Part shown: one piece after another, positions 22,315-33,392 of the stretch
How positions within the stretch are numbered: the stretch's first letter is position 1
Layout of the letters: each line of letters starts with the position of its first letter
Assembly (NCBI GenBank): GCA_033297205.1
Contig: MU859115.1
Location: 70,461 to 134,460 of the forward strand
DNA from: Pseudoneurospora amorphoporcata
Taxonomy: Eukaryota > Ascomycota > Sordariomycetes > Sordariales > Sordariaceae
Direction of reading: 5' to 3'
DNA length: 64,000 bases
Program-made: the position numbers and the translations under genes
The notes under the pieces: generated by a model
Seen by the model: only the letters and a program-made list of their open reading frames with translations
Database searches by the model: none
What the model was told of the DNA's origin: nothing

Positions 22315-24354
22315 TCATTCATCATCGTAATACCGTCTACTAATAATAATCGGCCTGGCCGGGTCCCACGGCCCATAAATCTCGTTCTTGTACTTTTGCA
22401 ACCCAATCAACCACCAACTACATCCGCCCATGGCCAAAGCAGCAATCAAGCAGGAAAAAATCATCCCCAAGAGGGAGTGTTTGAGCCAGGTTTGCCAGCA
22501 TGCACAGACCCCTCTTGTCCATGCCATTCCGTCCTCCCTAACTACCAAATCCCCTGGCCTTGCCACTACCGTCTCTGCCAGAGAAGAGATGGAACCCGGT
22601 GGAGGACAAGGAGCCCCAATGATAATCCCCACACCCGCTCCTGCTCCCAATAACAGCAGCACCGTCAAGATGAGATGATACCGAAATGATCGGTGGCGGG
22701 CGTATCGTCGGAAGACGGGAAACAAGCCAAAGACTTCAATGCTGAAGAGAGTCAGGGAGAAGACTTGCCCCGTGGAGGGCAAGCGGGAGGCGAGCACGGT
22801 CGAGGCCATTAGCGCCGCGTTGGTGGAAAGACTGGCGATGGGGAATTTGTGTTGCGTTGGGATGGGGGCTGTGCCGCCTGTTGCAGCTGGGCTGGTTGGA
22901 GCGCCTGGGACGGTGGTGGTAGAGGTACCGGGGATGGGTTTGGCGCTGGTGCCGGTTCCGGTTCCGGATGCGGACACGGAGGCGGATGAGGAAGTGCCGC
23001 TTGAGGGTGGGGAGGTTGAGGTTAAGGTTGGGATAGGCGTTGCGGTTCCGGTTCCGGTTGTGGCTCCGGTTACGGCGGCTCCAGCTGGCGCTGGGGTTGA
23101 GCCTTCTGTGACGATACCGCCGGTTTGGGTTGAATGAGGGTTGGTGATGGTTGCTTGCGTAAACGGATTGTTGTTGATGGAGTAGTCGAAGAAGAAGATG
23201 TTGATGGCAAGCAACCAGAAGGACATGGCCCAGATGGAGTCGGAAGATGTTGATCTGGTCAGCGACTTCAGAATCGGGGAGAGGCCCAGGAGAGTGAAGT
23301 AGATGAGGATGGCGGACTTGATGGTGGATAAACGGAGCTGGAGGCGGCTGTTTCCTGGGATCACGCCGCTGCCGCGGACGGGGGAGGAGGTTGAGGATCG
23401 GTGCCGGTGGTGGCCGTAGTGGGCTTCGTGGAAGTCCGCGACCGATTGGGCCCGCGAGCCGACGCGAGAGGCGGCAGCGGTAGAGGGCTCGATGCTGGCG
23501 GAGCGCGAGTCGGTCGGACCGATGCTGAAGCGGGGAATGTGTAGATGTTGATGGGGACGCGGCGACGGCGCAGCTGAGGGTGGTACAGAAGCTGGAGCCG
23601 ATGTTGGTGCTCCCGCTCCCGCTCCTGCTCCCGAAAGACTGACCATGCTCGTGTTACGGGTTGGGCCGCCGAGTGAATCCTGGCGCCGTACGGGACAAGG
23701 GTCCCGTCCCCTATCCGAATGTGTAGTCCCATCCATTGCGCCTTGCGCTCTCAGACTCTCCTCCCCTACCCACCAATCCCATAGTAGCCAGCCAATGAAG
23801 GTCGCAAAGCTGCCAAAGCCCACCACGGACACAGGACTGACGCGCTCTTGGAAGATGCCGACGAAGCAGACGACGAAGATGGTGACGGAGCATACTTGTT
23901 GAACAATGACGGTCGAGTCGGCAACGAGGGGCCAGAAGTCATATGGCTTCACGCGCGGGTTGCGCTGGAGCTTCTCCAGGAAGGTTGCCTGATCGGTGTA
24001 GTTGTCGGGGTATGACTGCTTCACCCAGAGCAACTTCTGAAAGCGTCTCTGCCTCCTCCTGCTCCTGCTCCTACTACTGCCATGTTTGCGCCTGGTGTGT
24101 CTGGGGCGTAGCTCGTTTGCGGAGGCGCCATTGGGCGGGTTGCTGCCGCCACTGGCGCTGCCGTCTACGTTGTAGAGACCGGTTCGGCGCGGCGGAGAGA
24201 CGGGGGAGTAGGCATCTTCGGGGGCCAGATGGGAGGGATCGGTGCGATGCGACTTGAGAGCGGCGGGCACGGTAGAGGATCGGATGAGTGGCGGGAAAGG
24301 GGTCTCGAAGTCGGAGGATAAGGTGGCTTGGTGGAGGCCCGAGGGAGGGGCCAT
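22315..24354 (-). CDS. GPI2: GPI2/PIG-C subunit of the GPI-N-acetylglucosaminyltransferase
   Basis: Intronless, 679 residues. Family signatures are KLLWVKQSYPDNYTD, PYDFWPLVADSTVIVQQ near residue 140 and, at the C-terminus, GLQKYKNEIYGPWDPARP. At least seven hydrophobic segments are visible, including VTIFVVCFVGIF, VGFGSFATFIGWLLW, WAMSFWLLAINIFFF, FSLTLFSIEVFGLF and LILTVLLLLGAGAGVGIII. PIG-C is a core membrane subunit of the ER complex that adds GlcNAc to phosphatidylinositol, the first step of GPI anchors. The protein is longer than the yeast form because of a basic disordered N-terminus (about 115 residues) and two low-complexity Ser/Thr/Pro/Gly inserts, one near 225-320 and one near 410-500. 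The start is the first ATG of the frame. Confidence 0.93.
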   Translation of the reverse strand: MAPPSGLHQATLSSDFETPFPPLIRSSTVPAALKSHRTDPSHLAPEDAYSPVSPPRRTGLYNVDGSASGGSNPPNGASANELRPRHTRRKHGSSRSRSRRRQRRFQKLLWVKQSYPDNYTDQATFLEKLQRNPRVKPYDFWPLVADSTVIVQQVCSVTIFVVCFVGIFQERVSPVSVVGFGSFATFIGWLLWDWWVGEESLRAQGAMDGTTHSDRGRDPCPVRRQDSLGGPTRNTSMVSLSGAGAGAGAPTSAPASVPPSAAPSPRPHQHLHIPRFSIGPTDSRSASIEPSTAAASRVGSRAQSVADFHEAHYGHHRHRSSTSSPVRGSGVIPGNSRLQLRLSTIKSAILIYFTLLGLSPILKSLTRSTSSDSIWAMSFWLLAINIFFFDYSINNNPFTQATITNPHSTQTGGIVTEGSTPAPAGAAVTGATTGTGTATPIPTLTSTSPPSSGTSSSASVSASGTGTGTSAKPIPGTSTTTVPGAPTSPAATGGTAPIPTQHKFPIASLSTNAALMASTVLASRLPSTGQVFSLTLFSIEVFGLFPVFRRYARHRSFRYHLILTVLLLLGAGAGVGIIIGAPCPPPGSISSLAETVVARPGDLVVREDGMAWTRGVCACWQTWLKHSLLGMIFSCLIAALAMGGCSWWLIGLQKYKNEIYGPWDPARPIIISRRYYDDE

Positions 24355-26556
24355 GGATCAGAGAGGCTCTCCCTCCATGCAAGGGTGGGCTCGTCAGAAG
24401 AGGGGGAGGTGGGTGGTGGTTTCTTTGTCGAGATGGGGTCGCGCGTCGAGATTGCAGTTTGCAGTGTTGACAACGAAGAAGGGGGGGGGGAATGTATGAG
24501 GTCAGAGTGGCCCGGGTGCTACTGTACAGCTGCTGGTGCCCCTGTGCTGGACTCCCGTCATGGATGCGTGACGCGATGCCGGTGGATGACAGGTGATGGC
24601 ACAGCAGGAAGCAAAACTAAGAAGCTTTTTTTGTTGCTAGCGCTGGTTGGCGTCAGAGGGAAAGGGACAGCCTAGAAGGACCAGGGGACGGGAGGAGGTT
24701 GGGAATTGGTCCATTAACGAGTTCGAGGAAGAAAGACTCCAGCCAGTGATGGTTGAGGCTGACCGCGGCATCGGTGGAGATGCCCTGTTGTCTAGAACGT
24801 TGGTGGCTTCCTCAGCGGGGTGCACGGGCCATTCTTCAGTGGGTGAGTGGGCCATTGAGTCGGCGTCGGCAGGGCCAGATCGCCAAGCAACAGCAGCCGA
24901 AGAACACAAGAATGACGGAATCCCTTGTCTGGGGAAAGCTGATGGGAAATGCTTGCTTGGCTCTCCCCTCTCCTTTGGTTTCATTCCTTTCACATTTGAC
25001 TTTGATCATCTTTCATCACAACTTGACAAACAGAAACAAGCTCCTCCAAGACAAAACACAAAAGCTTATCTGGGCATCAACCATGAACCCGGTCCCCTGA
25101 TGTCTTGACGGATCCGCATCACCTTAATTTCTACCCGCTTATACTTGCTGCAATGCAAGCATCTCGGCCACTCACCAGCACTCCCGATGACACTACATGC
25201 TCCCTTGAAACAGCAGTGCGGCAATGGTTGACTTGACTTTATACGAGGAGGGGCTGGCGACAGAACTCCAATCACAAGGACCATCCCATGCAATCAACAT
25301 ACCCCGGACCAACCGCCGTAACTGACAGCTCGTGGAATGCCGTCCGCGGGAATACGAACAGATGGAAAGGTGTAACCTGCTCACGCAGACGATTTCTCCG
25401 CAGACGCTGAAGCTGAAGAGAGTGAGAGAGTCTATGGGAACGGGTGAAATCAAGGAGTGACCAAAGGCGGACCAACAGCCAACACGAGAAAGAAACAACC
25501 GTTGGTGTTCCAAACACCCCGGTCTGCCACATGCGGTCCACTGGCGTCTAGATCCCCATCTCTCTTGGACGTTGCATAGCCTCTCCTCTCAGGTCTCGGA
25601 ATCCGACAGACAACCTCCCGTTTCTGGAAAACTATCATGTCCGCGATGCTACCTCTTGTCTGTCACTACCCTTCCCTATGGCCCCTCACCCAAACGCTTT
25701 CCCCAAAAGAGCCTCCCGGATTAGGAATCGCCGGTTCAAAAGTGTCCACAGCACCAGGTGGTCGGGTGAGACCTTGAGATCCGGAGCGGGACTGCCGTTG
25801 TGTCTCGATGCACATGGTGTGAGAAGTGGTTGGAACAAGGTTTGGAAAACAGATCAAGTCTCACACCCCATCAGCCTGTCCGCCGAGGGGTTGCATCTTA
25901 ACGTGATGCTGGCGAAAACACCCGCTGCGTTTCTGCGCGGCGTGGTAATAGATTTGGCCCTCAAATTGGATGGCATGAGGGACGCCGACGGCATATACAT
26001 ACTTTCCCCCCCCCCTCTCAATATATACATCACCAGCTGCTTTGGTGTTTTTGACAACGGACCACCATCTCTGCCTTCTATTCTTGTTGATTCGTTATCA
26101 TTCCTCATTTCTGCCTCTGGGCCGGGGTACAGTCCCTCTGACCTGCCCGACAAAGAGCTTTGCTAAGCTTACCCTGCTTGCCTTTACAGCTTGCCACCTC
26201 GCGGCCTGCGTCACATATCGAAAAGCCAACCAGCCGTGGCCGTACGTTGCTTTAGCCAGTGGTGCAACCATCCGCATATATAAGGTTGGGGCGGCATATA
26301 GCTATCAATACGAAGCGCGTTTTCCATATACCCGGACACGCCAGACGCTGTGCAAGTCATATCATCCATCGGACCCTCAATTTCAGTTCTCCGGAGCGTC
26401 GGCAAGCATCAGCGGGGGGCATAAAGTCGAGCGCCTTCCCTGCAACTCGATTTACTCAACACCACATCCAGGGACGTCAGGTTGATCAGACCTGTCCACA
26501 GGGTCCCCGTTCGCTTACCTTGGGCAGCCACAGCCGCCCACGCATCAAGTCGCAAG
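24355..26556. other. divergent intergenic region between GPI2 and the membrane-protein gene
   Basis: About 2.2 kb with no convincing gene. A G10 run lies at 24481-24490 and a C10 run near 26008. Open frames up to 160 codons (for example 25678-26166) show no domain, signal or splice pattern. Confidence 0.5.
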
Positions 26557-27486
26557 ATGAAGTCGATTGCCCTTCTCACAACCATCACTATGGCGCATGT
26601 GGCACTATGCGTGCCGGTACCCTGGATGGCGGGCGACAAGATCCTGCCTTTACTCAACAAGGATGCGCCGAGCAGCGGAACTCCCAGGCAAGATCCAAAG
26701 ACCGACAAGACCTATGTCCTGGCTTCCTCCCACCTCGCTCCTGGTCCGGTTTTCCAAAAAGCCGAATCATCGTTCAGCTCGTCATGGGATAACTGGAAGA
26801 AGAAGCATGGCGCAGGGCCGATACCGAATCTCGATAAACCCAAGAAGAATGTCCCGGTATTGATCATCACGGAAATGGGGGAGCTGGGTGTCGGGATACC
26901 TTCATCATCATCATCATCATCATCAAAACAGGCGTCCAGCCCCAAGCAGAAAGCGCTATCGGTACCACCGCCTAGCAACGAGAAGGCGGAGAATGTCTCG
27001 GTTACGGAAATGGGAGAGTTGAGCATCGGGATAACGTCACCAGTACCATCGCCACAACCACCGTCGTCGTTGTCGTCGTCGTCATCTTGGTTACCGACAT
27101 CATCTCGACCATCCAATGGCACAACGCCATGCCCATTCTATGTCGTCGGAAAACCTTGCGATCATGATGATGTGCTGGTCATATTCCTAGTGTCAACCTT
27201 CTTACTTGTTGTCGTCGTGGTCGAAGCTTGGGGTGCTGTCTGTCGAAGGTTAGTTGTCCACCACGTCCCCCTCTGCGATGCGCAAACCCACATCTCCCCC
27301 CTCCCATTTCTCCCTTCCATTTGCATTATCGTCGGAGTTCCCGCTAACTCGATTCGGTATGATAGTGTAAGAAATAGGTTCGCGTCGAAACGTCAGGGTG
27401 CCATTCGGTTGGTCGAGGAGACGGAGACGAAATCCAAGTTGTTTCGGAGTGATGAGGTCCTGGTCAAGTCGTCGGAGAGCGATTGA
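26557..27486 (+). CDS. predicted single-pass membrane protein with signal peptide and duplicated TEMGEL motif
   Basis: I place the start at 26557, where MKSIALLTTITMAHVALCVPVP is a good signal peptide; an upstream in-frame ATG at 26482 would bury it. The lumenal part is Lys/Ser/Pro-rich and carries the same motif twice, ITEMGELGVGI and VTEMGELSIGI, separated by poly-Ser and a linker. A short Cys pair (CPFYVVGKPC) precedes one hydrophobic helix, VLVIFLVSTFLLVVVVVEAW, followed by a basic tail. A 117-nt segment at 27249-27365 (GTTAGT donor, perfect GCTAAC branch, ATAG acceptor) is a likely intron. It is a multiple of three without stops. With it removed the protein is 270 residues, with CRSVRNRFASKRQ in the tail. 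I do not recognise the family. Topology would be type I with the tail in the cytosol. Confidence 0.6.
   Translation: MKSIALLTTITMAHVALCVPVPWMAGDKILPLLNKDAPSSGTPRQDPKTDKTYVLASSHLAPGPVFQKAESSFSSSWDNWKKKHGAGPIPNLDKPKKNVPVLIITEMGELGVGIPSSSSSSSSKQASSPKQKALSVPPPSNEKAENVSVTEMGELSIGITSPVPSPQPPSSLSSSSSWLPTSSRPSNGTTPCPFYVVGKPCDHDDVLVIFLVSTFLLVVVVVEAWGAVCRRLVVHHVPLCDAQTHISPLPFLPSICIIVGVPANSIRYDSVRNRFASKRQGAIRLVEETETKSKLFRSDEVLVKSSESD
27249..27365 (+). other. probable frame-preserving intron in the membrane-protein gene
   Basis: GTTAGT donor, GCTAAC branch site 19 nt before the acceptor, ATAG acceptor, 117 nt with no in-frame stop. Retention would insert 39 residues after the membrane helix. Confidence 0.65.
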
Positions 27487-29807
27487 GGTCTGGCGGGGGT
27501 AATTGGCAACCCAAAATGAGGAGCTTGTTGTTGTCAAGTGATTGAGGGCACGTCGTCCAGGTGGAGCCGCCCTCGGATGGAATCATGGATCGAATCGGAT
27601 GAAGGGTGCATATATGGGAGTTTTTGGATTGTAGGCTATGGGCGGCATATCGGACATGGCTTTTTGACTTAAATGTGAATCGTCGGTTTGGTTTGTTTGC
27701 TGTTTATGTGTCGGAACAGTTGAGGTTCAATCCTTCGTTTGGACTCTGGATATTCCCATGTCTCGTCCCGTGTTGGCGTTGTCTCCACCACTTGCTACCC
27801 GCATGCCGTGTCGACCATCGTACGCGCGTTTTATCGGTGTCGTGAGTACATCGGTGAGGAAAAGGGAAGTTGCAAAAAGATGGCATCCGGCAGATATTAT
27901 AAAGTTTGCGCATATCCGGAACCTTCGGCTTTTTCTCCTCAGCAATTTGATAACCGGTCGATGCGGATGGTGTCTTGGCATTTGTGCCGAATGGTCTTGG
28001 CAAGCGTCCAACAGCATTTCAGCAGCATAGCAGCACAGCACAGCACAGCAGCGTCCCGCTGTGGTTCTGAACTCTGAATGGAGTCAAAACCCACTGAATC
28101 GCCGAGTCAGCAATGATGAGTGACACGCAACACCTCAGTGCCCCCCAAAACTGCTTGTATCACGGCATTGACCAAACAGCACCTGTCACTCAATGTCTCA
28201 AAGAGACAATTTCAGCTTGCAGTCGGCGTACGACATATATAAAGCTGTCTGGTCATTAATCCAAACTTGGCCCTCGAGGCTCCAAACGAAGGCTTAGAGT
28301 CCTCACATCACAGCCTTGTTACTACACCTTTGTTCAACTCGCAAAAGCACTCCCTCAACATCCCATGACGTGCTTTACTATTAGTCCGGAAAGCTGCATT
28401 TTCCGCACCACCATCTCAAATCTCACATGATGGCTTATTTTTTATTTCTTTTTAATCGTAATGTTGGTGACCACCACCTCTTGTCAGATTTACGAGACAG
28501 CCAAGCTCCCAACATGATGGTCCATTCAGCGGTCGGCGGTCCGATCCTTACCAGCCTACCAGCCTGCCAGCCTTCGCTAGTCTGCGCGGGACCTTGTGGC
28601 GGCCGCTTTTTGCAACACGCCATTGGTCAAAGACCGCTGGAGAAAGTAAGAAAAAGCTGGAAGAATGCCGACAGGGCTGGCTGCTGGCTGCCAACACACC
28701 ATCTTCTTGGTGTCTCCAGGTCTTCAGATTGGCATGGAGAGTCGGGTGTGTGACACCCTTGACAAGCCCTCACTCACAGTCTTGCCCTTCAGCAGCGTGG
28801 TGTACCAAGACACACCACCCAAGACACATCCACAAGACATACTTGTCTGCTGCAAGGTGATCCTAACGGGTGACCAGATTGTGCGCGTGCAGCCGCAACG
28901 CTTGTTGATGGTGTTCCTGTTGCTATCCTCCCGTCTTTTCCTGCGTCTCGCCGAGTCGCCGTCGGTTGGCGTGGCCGCCTTGTCCACCTTACCATGCCCG
29001 GGCCCTCTCCGTCCTCGTTCTTGTCAGAAAGAAGTTGAGTATTTCATCACATACTCAACGGAGCAGACTTCCACTTTGCCAGCCAACAACCAACAACAGT
29101 GCTAGTAGGTAGGTAAGCGCCAGGGCATCCATCATCCGTCCATTCAGCCAACCACCCAGGCAGTGACATTCCTCTCTCTGACACAGTGGCTACTTCAGCC
29201 CATCGACATCAACGGCGTTGCCCACACAGAGAATCCCACACACACACACTTCATCCTAGGAGCTGAGATCCATCTTACCTTAGCACCTGCCACCTGCTCT
29301 GGAGCCCGTGTTAGTGCCTCCATATACCCTGCATGGCCTGCATACCAACCCCGCCCTTCTGCGTCTCTTGCTCCTCTCGCCCTCGCTTCTTTTTGTCAGC
29401 CTCTTTTTTCTCTTTGCTGCTGTAAATAAGTTGACCTCTTTCCATTTCTGCAAGTTTACTTTTAGGTGCTTGTTTTTGAAGCTTGCGCAGGAACAGATAA
29501 GTGGTTGGTGTGCAACTTTGTCTTACATACAGCCTTTGTTTACACTGAGAATAGGGGATCGCGAAAGGGAAGCCAAGAAGTGACCCCTCACTTTCACCAG
29601 CCCCCAACTTTCTCTGGACCCCCAGAAAACCCCCCAAAAGATCGAGTCGCGAAAAATTGCGAGATCAGCCCTACACCCTCGCTACTACTTCAACCAGACT
29701 TCAACTGCATTAAACCGAGTTTGTCAGTTTACCAAATCAAACCGAGAGATTTGGTTCACAAGCTTGAGTTCTCAACAGACTTTTTCTTACAGCCAGAATC
29801 AAAAAGC
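27487..29807. other. intergenic region and probable long leader of the annexin gene
   Basis: No convincing gene. A GTAAGC donor at about 29114 and a TTACAG acceptor at 29792, 15 bases before the annexin ATG, could bound a leader intron. CA and AGC microsatellite-like stretches occur near 29236 and 28030. The open frame running into the annexin from 29466 is unlikely to be translated from its own ATG. Confidence 0.45.
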
Positions 29808-32371
29808 ATGTCGTCCCTACAGGTGGACGAACGGAGCCGAGGCGGGCGGTCCCGCTCCCCCGCAGATCGCCGCCGGGAGGATGAGGACCGGCCACGGGAC
29901 CGGGACCGGAGCAGCGTCCGCACGTCCACGGCCAACATTGTCGAAGCCGGTGTGTACCCGCCAGCCAACAACAACTATCGCGACGTCGACCCTGCTCTCG
30001 CGTATGAGCGCCTCGCCAACTATCCGCCTCCCGCTGGTGGTGATCGCGGCGGTGGCGATTACTACCGCGGCAGCCCACCATCGGGCGACCGCGACCGCAT
30101 CCGGGACCGGGACCGGGACTACGGCAGTAGCTATAATGCGTCAGCGCCATCGCTAGGCAGGCCCCGTGAGCGGTCGCCCTCGCGTGAACGGTTGAGGGAT
30201 CAGTCTCGCCCTCGCGCACAGAGCCGTGATCGGAGACCTGATCCTAGAGAGTCTTCGGACTGGGGAAAGAACATCAATAGGGAGCGCCCGGATGAGATCG
30301 CTGGCATGTATCTCCCACCCAAGTACGCCGCCACCGTTATCTCGGCCGACCCTGCAGGATCACCACACGGGTCACGCGACTCGTTCCATGGTCACGGCCG
30401 CACGCCCAGCGCCTCTGGCGGCAGGGAAAGAGATTCCAGCCGGGAGCGCAAGCAACGCAGAATCGACGAGGATCTTGCCTACGGCAAGCTTCCCGGCAGC
30501 TCCACCTCCGGCTACCCTGCCCAGCGCCCAGCGTCGCCGCAGACGTACAACAAGCGTCCCGAGACGCCGCCATCACCGGGCTACCGCCGTCCTCGCCCGT
30601 CCAGCTATCATGCGGGTGCTGGAAGACCTATCGATGACAAGTACGGCGAGCCCATCGGCCGTCCCAGCGGCCGCACTCACAGCCCAAACATCAGCATCAG
30701 CAGCGCCTACGATCTGCGGCTCGACGACCGTAAAGGAGGGCGGAACGATCCCCCCAGCGTCGTAACCATCGAGCCTCCTCACGGCGGCGGCTACCCTTCT
30801 TCCCCCGGTCGAGGCCGCCACGAAGACGACGGCGGCAAACCGCCTCTCAAGTCCGCCATGCGTCCCGGCCGCGAAAAGTCTCCTCTCCCGCCTACCAACC
30901 GCATGTCCCTCCTCTCCGTCAACGCGCACACCCCTCACACGTCCAACGGCAACTTGTCAGTGGCCAACGCGCCCGCCTCTCCCATGCTCGAATCCTACCA
31001 CGGCACCTACCAATCCATGTCGCCCATGCCTTCGCCCCTGATGCTGCCCACCCAACCGGGGCCCAACGGTTCCTCCTACAGCTTCGTCGAGCCCCTTTCC
31101 CCGCTCTACGGCTCCTCATCCGACGACGAGCGTGGTCATCGTATTAGGAGGGGGAGCAACGCTGGTATCGGCGGCGGCGGCGGCGGTGAAAAAAAGGGTC
31201 ACACCCGCACGCACTCCCGCCGCGCCCGCTTCCACGACCCCATCGACGACGCCGCCCGTCTCGCCAAAGCCCTAAAGGGCGAAACTCGCGCTCCGGACAC
31301 CGCCTCGCTAATCGAGATCTTGCCAGGTCTCACGCACGAGCAGGTCATGGACCTACGCGTCGAGTACAAGCGTCTGGTGAAAACCGGCGCCGAGCGCAAG
31401 GGGGTCAACATCGCCAAGCACATTCGTGCCCGCTTAAAGGACGAAGACCCGACGCTCATGAAGGCGTGCTACACGGTCGCGCTGGGGCGGTGGGAAGCCG
31501 AGGCGTACTGGGCGAATTTCTGGTACCACGGCGACAAGACGCGGCGGGAGCTGTTGATCGAGTCGTTGATGGGGCGGACGAACGAGGAGATTCGCATGAT
31601 CAAGGAAGGGTTTTCTGATAAAAAGTATGGGGATAGTCTGGTGAAGTGCATGAAGATGGAGCTGAAGGAGGATAAGTTTAAGAAGGCCGTGTTGATGGTT
31701 TTGGAAGAGAAAAGGCAGGAGGATGTGGATCAGTTTGGACGACCGGTGAGACTGGATTATGAGCTGGTGGCGGATGATGTCAGGATGCTGAGGGATGCGA
31801 TCAAGGCTGAGAGGGGCGGGGAGAGCGCCATGTTGGCGATTGTGGTCATGCGCAGTGAGAGTCACCTAAAGGAGGTGATGAGGGTTTATAAGGAGACGTT
31901 TAGGGGGGCGAATTTCGCTAGAGATGCGTTGAAGAAGAGTGGGAATTTGGTGGTATGTACATCTACTTATTCCCTTCCTCCTTTCCCCTTTTCCCCTTTC
32001 CCTTCTTTTCCCCATCCATTTGCCTACGGTACTAATGAAAACAACAGGGAGAAGTCCTAGCCCACATCCTCAACGGCGTCATCAACAAGCCCGTTCGCGA
32101 CGCCATGCTGCTCAACCACGCCCTGACCATGTCCAAGCGGGACGAGCTGCGACGCGAGCTGTTGATTTCCCGTTTGGTCCGCTTCCACTGGGACGCCGGC
32201 CACATGTCCCGCGTCAAAAAGGCTTACCACGAACACTACGGCAAAGATCTCCAGGAGGCCGTCAAGGAGGCTACCAGTGGCGAGTGGGGAGAGTTTTGTG
32301 GGCAGCTTTGTGTTAGCAGGATGCCGGATGATGTTAAGAAGATTGAGAGGAGGCCGACGGACGATTTTTAA
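29808..32371 (+). CDS. fungal annexin with long disordered Arg/Pro-rich N-terminus
   Basis: Exon 1 (29808-31952) and exon 2 (32048-32371), split by a 95-nt intron (GTATGT donor, ACAACAG acceptor), encode 822 residues. The chosen ATG (AAGCATGTCG) starts MSSLQVDERSRGG; the frame upstream of it shows no coding bias. Residues 1-470 are disordered: RS/RD-rich at first (RPRDRDRSS, DRDRIRDRDRDYG), then Pro/Ser-rich. The annexin core spans about 474-815, with four helical repeats starting at HDPIDDAARLAKALKGE. Annexins bind acidic membranes in a calcium-dependent way. The GxGT type-II calcium loops are degenerate here (KGETRAPDT, MGRTNEE), as in known fungal annexin XIV-type proteins, so calcium affinity may be weak. 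Close to the fungal annexin C family; exact paralogue not determined. Confidence 0.92.
31953..32047 (+). other. intron between annexin repeats
   Basis: 95 nt, GTATGT donor and AACAG acceptor, pyrimidine-rich. Removal joins GNLV to GEVLAHILNG in the last repeats and keeps the annexin fold continuous. Confidence 0.9.
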
Positions 32372-33011
32372 GGCGGTCTCTATTTATGACAACTTCTGTG
32401 TTGGGAGGTGAGGATGATTGCTGATGGAATATGGGACCGAGGATGGTGGGCTATGTGGTGATGTTTGGATTGAAGAGAATGGGATATGGATGGAATGATT
32501 ATGACATATGATCATGATGGGACCTGATGATGAATGGACAGAAATGGATACCGGATAAGTGATGAAATCGATTGTTTGAGCACGATGGATATACCATTTC
32601 TCTCATACGCATACTTTGTTACCCTGTAAACAGATTGGATTCATGTTTACTACGATATCTCTGCACTGTTGTTGGCTTCTCGTTGTCTTGCCTAGGTTGA
32701 TTCTGGGTGTGGTCCGTCCACTTAACGTGCTCTGGGAAGGAATACACCGAAGAGCCGGTCTGCAGTTAAGGTAAGTCTCTACTCCTACTCCCTTCGCCGT
32801 TGAATTCAGAAAGAAAGACTCCTGGAAATATCGACCAACACTGGGGACCGAGAGTTTCATAGCGACTTCTCACTACCTCTAAACTTTGTGTGTGTGAAAA
32901 CCACATCTGTTTAACTCTTCTTTTCCACATGAAGCGCAAGCAATGGGAACATAAAAGCATCCGCTAGTGAAAACATCAACCTAGAATCTCCTAACTTACC
33001 ATATGCCTTAG

Positions 33012-33392
33012 AGATACTTGGGGCCTGTTTGGGTGCTCTGAAATGGGCCTCTGAAAGGGCTCTCTGAAATTAGGGTACAAAGCGGCTAGACTACCCTGGC
33101 GTAGTTTTTCGTTGGATCCTAAAGTGCATTGGCCACTTTTTTCCGAGCTTAAAATTTTGCACCTAAAAAACTCCCCAAATATTTCAAGGTCCAATGGCTT
33201 TTGAAGAAATCCGGGGCGGCAAGACTTTGGTTGGACCAACCACAATACGTGCATCCAACGAAACGGGGTTTCGATTTCAAATGCCCGTGCACGCCTTCAA
33301 ACCAGAAGTACCGCTCACGGGCCACAATTTCAGAACAACCCTTCAGAGAGCCATTCCATTCAGAGCATCCAAACAGGTCCTTACTGGTATCT
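33012..33392. mobile_element. non-autonomous inverted-repeat element (MITE-like)
   Basis: The left arm (33012-33070) and right arm (33320-33392) are imperfect inverted copies. The left reads AGATAC..CCTGTTTGGGTGCTCTGAA. The right, reverse-complemented, reads AGATAC..CCTGTTTGGATGCTCTGAA, and both continue with CTCTCTGAA blocks. Inner parts also pair (left ttcgttggatcc near 33110, right gtgcatccaacgaaa near 33251). The element is about 380 bp and has no coding capacity. Terminal CCTGTTTGG recalls DNA-transposon derived MITEs. I could not see a clean target-site duplication, so the family is unassigned. Confidence 0.6.

Noticed and set aside
29466..29807. N-terminal extension of the annexin frame
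   Set aside because: No coding bias, and an acceptor-like TTACAG just before the internal ATG suggests leader sequence.
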